64,000 nt of DNA from Chrysogorgia sp. JL179-B06 (Eukaryota; Cnidaria; Anthozoa; Scleralcyonacea; Chrysogorgiidae): the NCBI GenBank assembly GCA_035772405.1, contig JAYKKM010000253.1, positions 793,501-857,500 of the forward strand, written 5' to 3'. The position numbers were made by a program, and so were the translations under genes. This document shows positions 62,886 to 64,000 of the stretch, one piece after another; position 1 is the first letter of the stretch; the number at the start of each line of letters is the position of its first letter. The notes beneath the pieces were generated by a model. The model was not told the DNA's origin and did no database searches. It saw only the letters and a list, made by a program, of their open reading frames with translations.

Positions 62886-64000
62886 GTAATATTCTAGAAT
62901 TAGGGTGTTTTGCTGTGGAACGCAACGTATCGAGGCGTCAACAGTGAAATGTTTATGGCAGCAACGAGTTAAGATATGCAATTGCTAACGAACGCTCTGT
63001 TTTGTCTCGGTAGATATTCCGTACGCGAACCTCCAAGGAAGGAAAGAAATGGAATTTGAGGATTCTGGTAGGTAAATGGGCTACGTAAATAGCCGTAACG
63101 CCACTTTTTAAACGGAAGTTATAAAGCTGAATTTGCATTCTCTGCCTTGAAGGGTCAAGGTGTATTTTAATATAATAAGAGACCGTCTGCAACGCTTTAA
63201 GCACGTTCTCTTCGATATTATGCTCGTCGTTCTGAACACCTTTTCTCCCCGTTTCGTCAAATAGGCTTGTCATTCACGAGCAAGGACGACGAAGTGGATA
63301 CCGAACAAACGCTTTCAGTCGGTAAGTTTATTAACTGTGATGATATTCCTCCTTGATCTGCTTTGGCGAAGATTATCTAAAGCATTTCCGAAATAGACGT
63401 GCGACATTTTTTTAAGTAAGCGAGTATAACAGACCGCGGGTTTGGCTCTGTAGCGTAGCAGCTATACAATCTGAATTTCGCTTGCTTTTTCCTGTATCTT
63501 TTCGAGGGCTACTTCGGGGGAAATGTTTACGGGCCAACGTGAAACGTGCCAAGCCGTTTATTTTTGTTATCGGCTCGCTACCCGTGGTTTTCCATCGGGT
63601 GTTGTGTATGTGTTTTCGCTGTTGTGCTCCCGTGTATGACTCACCAATATATAACTAGCGAGTGTAATCTAGAACTGTATTTAGTGTCTAGCTTTTGTAC
63701 AACACAAGTAGTGCTGTAACTACCATCGTTAATTCTAAGTTATTTCATCATAGATACCAATTGTCCTCGGACAACAGCATGGGTGCAACTGGCGTATTGG
63801 GAAGGAAATATGCGAGTGGGAACGATGTATCATGGCCACGAAAGGACTGTAAATATCTTCGAAAGCGTTACGGAAAACCACAGAGATGGCTTTTGTCTAA
63901 ATGAACTAAAACGGACACACGAAATGAACGGTGCAACGAAGGTTGTCTTTAAAAACATCGGAGATGGCTTACAGGTCAGCTTGGAAGATGGCGACGTATG
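62492..64000 (+). CDS. Smad6/7: Inhibitory Smad, Smad6/7 type (5' part, 4 exons, runs off the window)
   Basis: Exons are 62492-62885, 63014-63067, 63265-63321 and 63778 onward. All junctions are GT-AG and phase 1, and 242 full codons lie in the window. ATG 62492 is the first in frame after a stop at 62399-62401. MH1 starts MLNLQRKYLVHKIWKARA, like the MFRTKRSALVRRLW opening of Smad7, and ends KVWRWPDLKEYHELR...CVNPFHFSR; the F-H-F-S-R ending is typical of Smad6/7. The basic DNA-binding hairpin of R-Smads is absent, as in other I-Smads. A linker of only about 38 residues leads to MH2 (AWVQLAYWEGNMRVGTMYHG). I-Smads block receptor and Smad4 access, giving feedback inhibition. Its neighbour is the R-Smad it would restrain. 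The introns are small (128, 197, 456 bases), in contrast to Smad2/3. A divergent Smad4-like origin is less likely. Confidence 0.9.
63014..63067 (+). CDS. Smad6/7: I-Smad exon 2: linker microexon (54 bases)
   Basis: The acceptor is ctctgttttgtctcggtag and the donor is gtaggt. It codes DIPYANLQGRKEMEFEDS. It occupies the place where vertebrate Smad7 has PPPPYSR, but only a single Pro-Tyr remains and no PPxY. It is phase 1 at both ends. The call comes from splice sites, phase and context. Confidence 0.75.
63265..63321 (+). CDS. Smad6/7: I-Smad exon 3: linker microexon (57 bases)
   Basis: The acceptor is ttttctccccgtttcgtcaaatag (strong pyrimidine tract) and the donor is gtaagt. It codes GLSFTSKDDEVDTEQTLSV, an acidic, Ser/Thr-rich linker with no known motif. 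It is phase 1 at both ends and joins in frame to the MH2 exon. Confidence 0.75.
63778..64000 (+). CDS. Smad6/7: I-Smad exon 4: start of MH2 domain, cut by the window edge
   Basis: The acceptor is tcggacaacag before 63778. The frame reads AWVQLAYWEGNMRVG, matching HWCSVAYWEHRTRVG of Smad7, then GFCLNEL (vertebrate GFCLGQL) and ends at ...LEDGDV plus two bases, near the DGVWAYN position of the family. The rest of MH2 (L3 loop and C-terminus) lies outside, so absence of an SSxS tail, expected for I-Smads, cannot be checked here. Confidence 0.88.

Noticed and set aside
63695..63904. 69-codon frame near the right edge
   Set aside because: It overlaps the MH2 exon of the inhibitory Smad in another frame and matches nothing.

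Overview
This is nuclear DNA of an invertebrate animal. It is AT-rich, its genes are split by spliceosomal introns, and it is crowded with SINEs, MITEs, fold-back elements and dead retrotransposons. The two recognisable genes are TGF-beta signal transducers of the Smad family, which exist only in Metazoa. The retrotransposon debris resembles that seen in sponges, cnidarians and other marine invertebrates. The sequence does not fix the phylum; an early-branching animal such as a sponge or cnidarian is a plausible guess, not a demonstration.

Layout. 1-3480 is repeats, ending in a four-copy tandem array of a tRNA-Ala-like SINE. 3480-42321 holds the upstream region and the complete coding sequence of an R-Smad of the Smad2/3 (activin/TGF-beta) type on the + strand, in five coding exons (4019-4416, 32044-32181, 35476-35547, 38921-38959, 41702-42321). 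Its first intron is 27.6 kb and is packed with transposons. 42322-61900 is a roughly 20 kb gap between genes that contains only transposon and satellite remnants. 62492 to the right edge holds the first four coding exons of an inhibitory Smad (Smad6/7 type), also on the + strand and cut off inside its MH2 domain.

How the genes work together. Smad2/3 is phosphorylated on its C-terminal SSxS (here SSMS) by type I receptors, pairs with Smad4 and binds GTCT/AGAC sites. Smad6/7 is the family's feedback inhibitor. Two perfect copies of the palindromic Smad-binding element GTCTAGAC lie 232 and 119 bp before the inhibitory Smad's start codon, so this gene may be a direct target of Smad2/3-Smad4. An activator and its inhibitor sit side by side in one orientation. 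The same pairing is known in vertebrates (SMAD3 with SMAD6, SMAD2 with SMAD7), which points to an ancient linked pair.

One oddity affects annotation. Smad2/3 exon 1 carries one surplus T in a four-T run at 4388-4391. It breaks the frame just before the last zinc-binding histidine. Reading three Ts restores the MH1 end and makes the exon 1/exon 2 phase fit, so an assembly or read error is likely.

The rest is a catalogue of mobile DNA. It includes three SINE families (two tRNA-derived, one 5S-like) plus a fourth tRNA-headed copy, non-LTR reverse-transcriptase fragments, Penelope-like fragments with a GIY-YIG domain, and several non-autonomous DNA transposons whose ends and target-site duplications can be read directly. 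One of these carries a minisatellite, one a telomere-like array and one CCCCGG repeats. There is also a superfamily of fold-back elements whose arms keep a CRE-like and an octamer-like motif.
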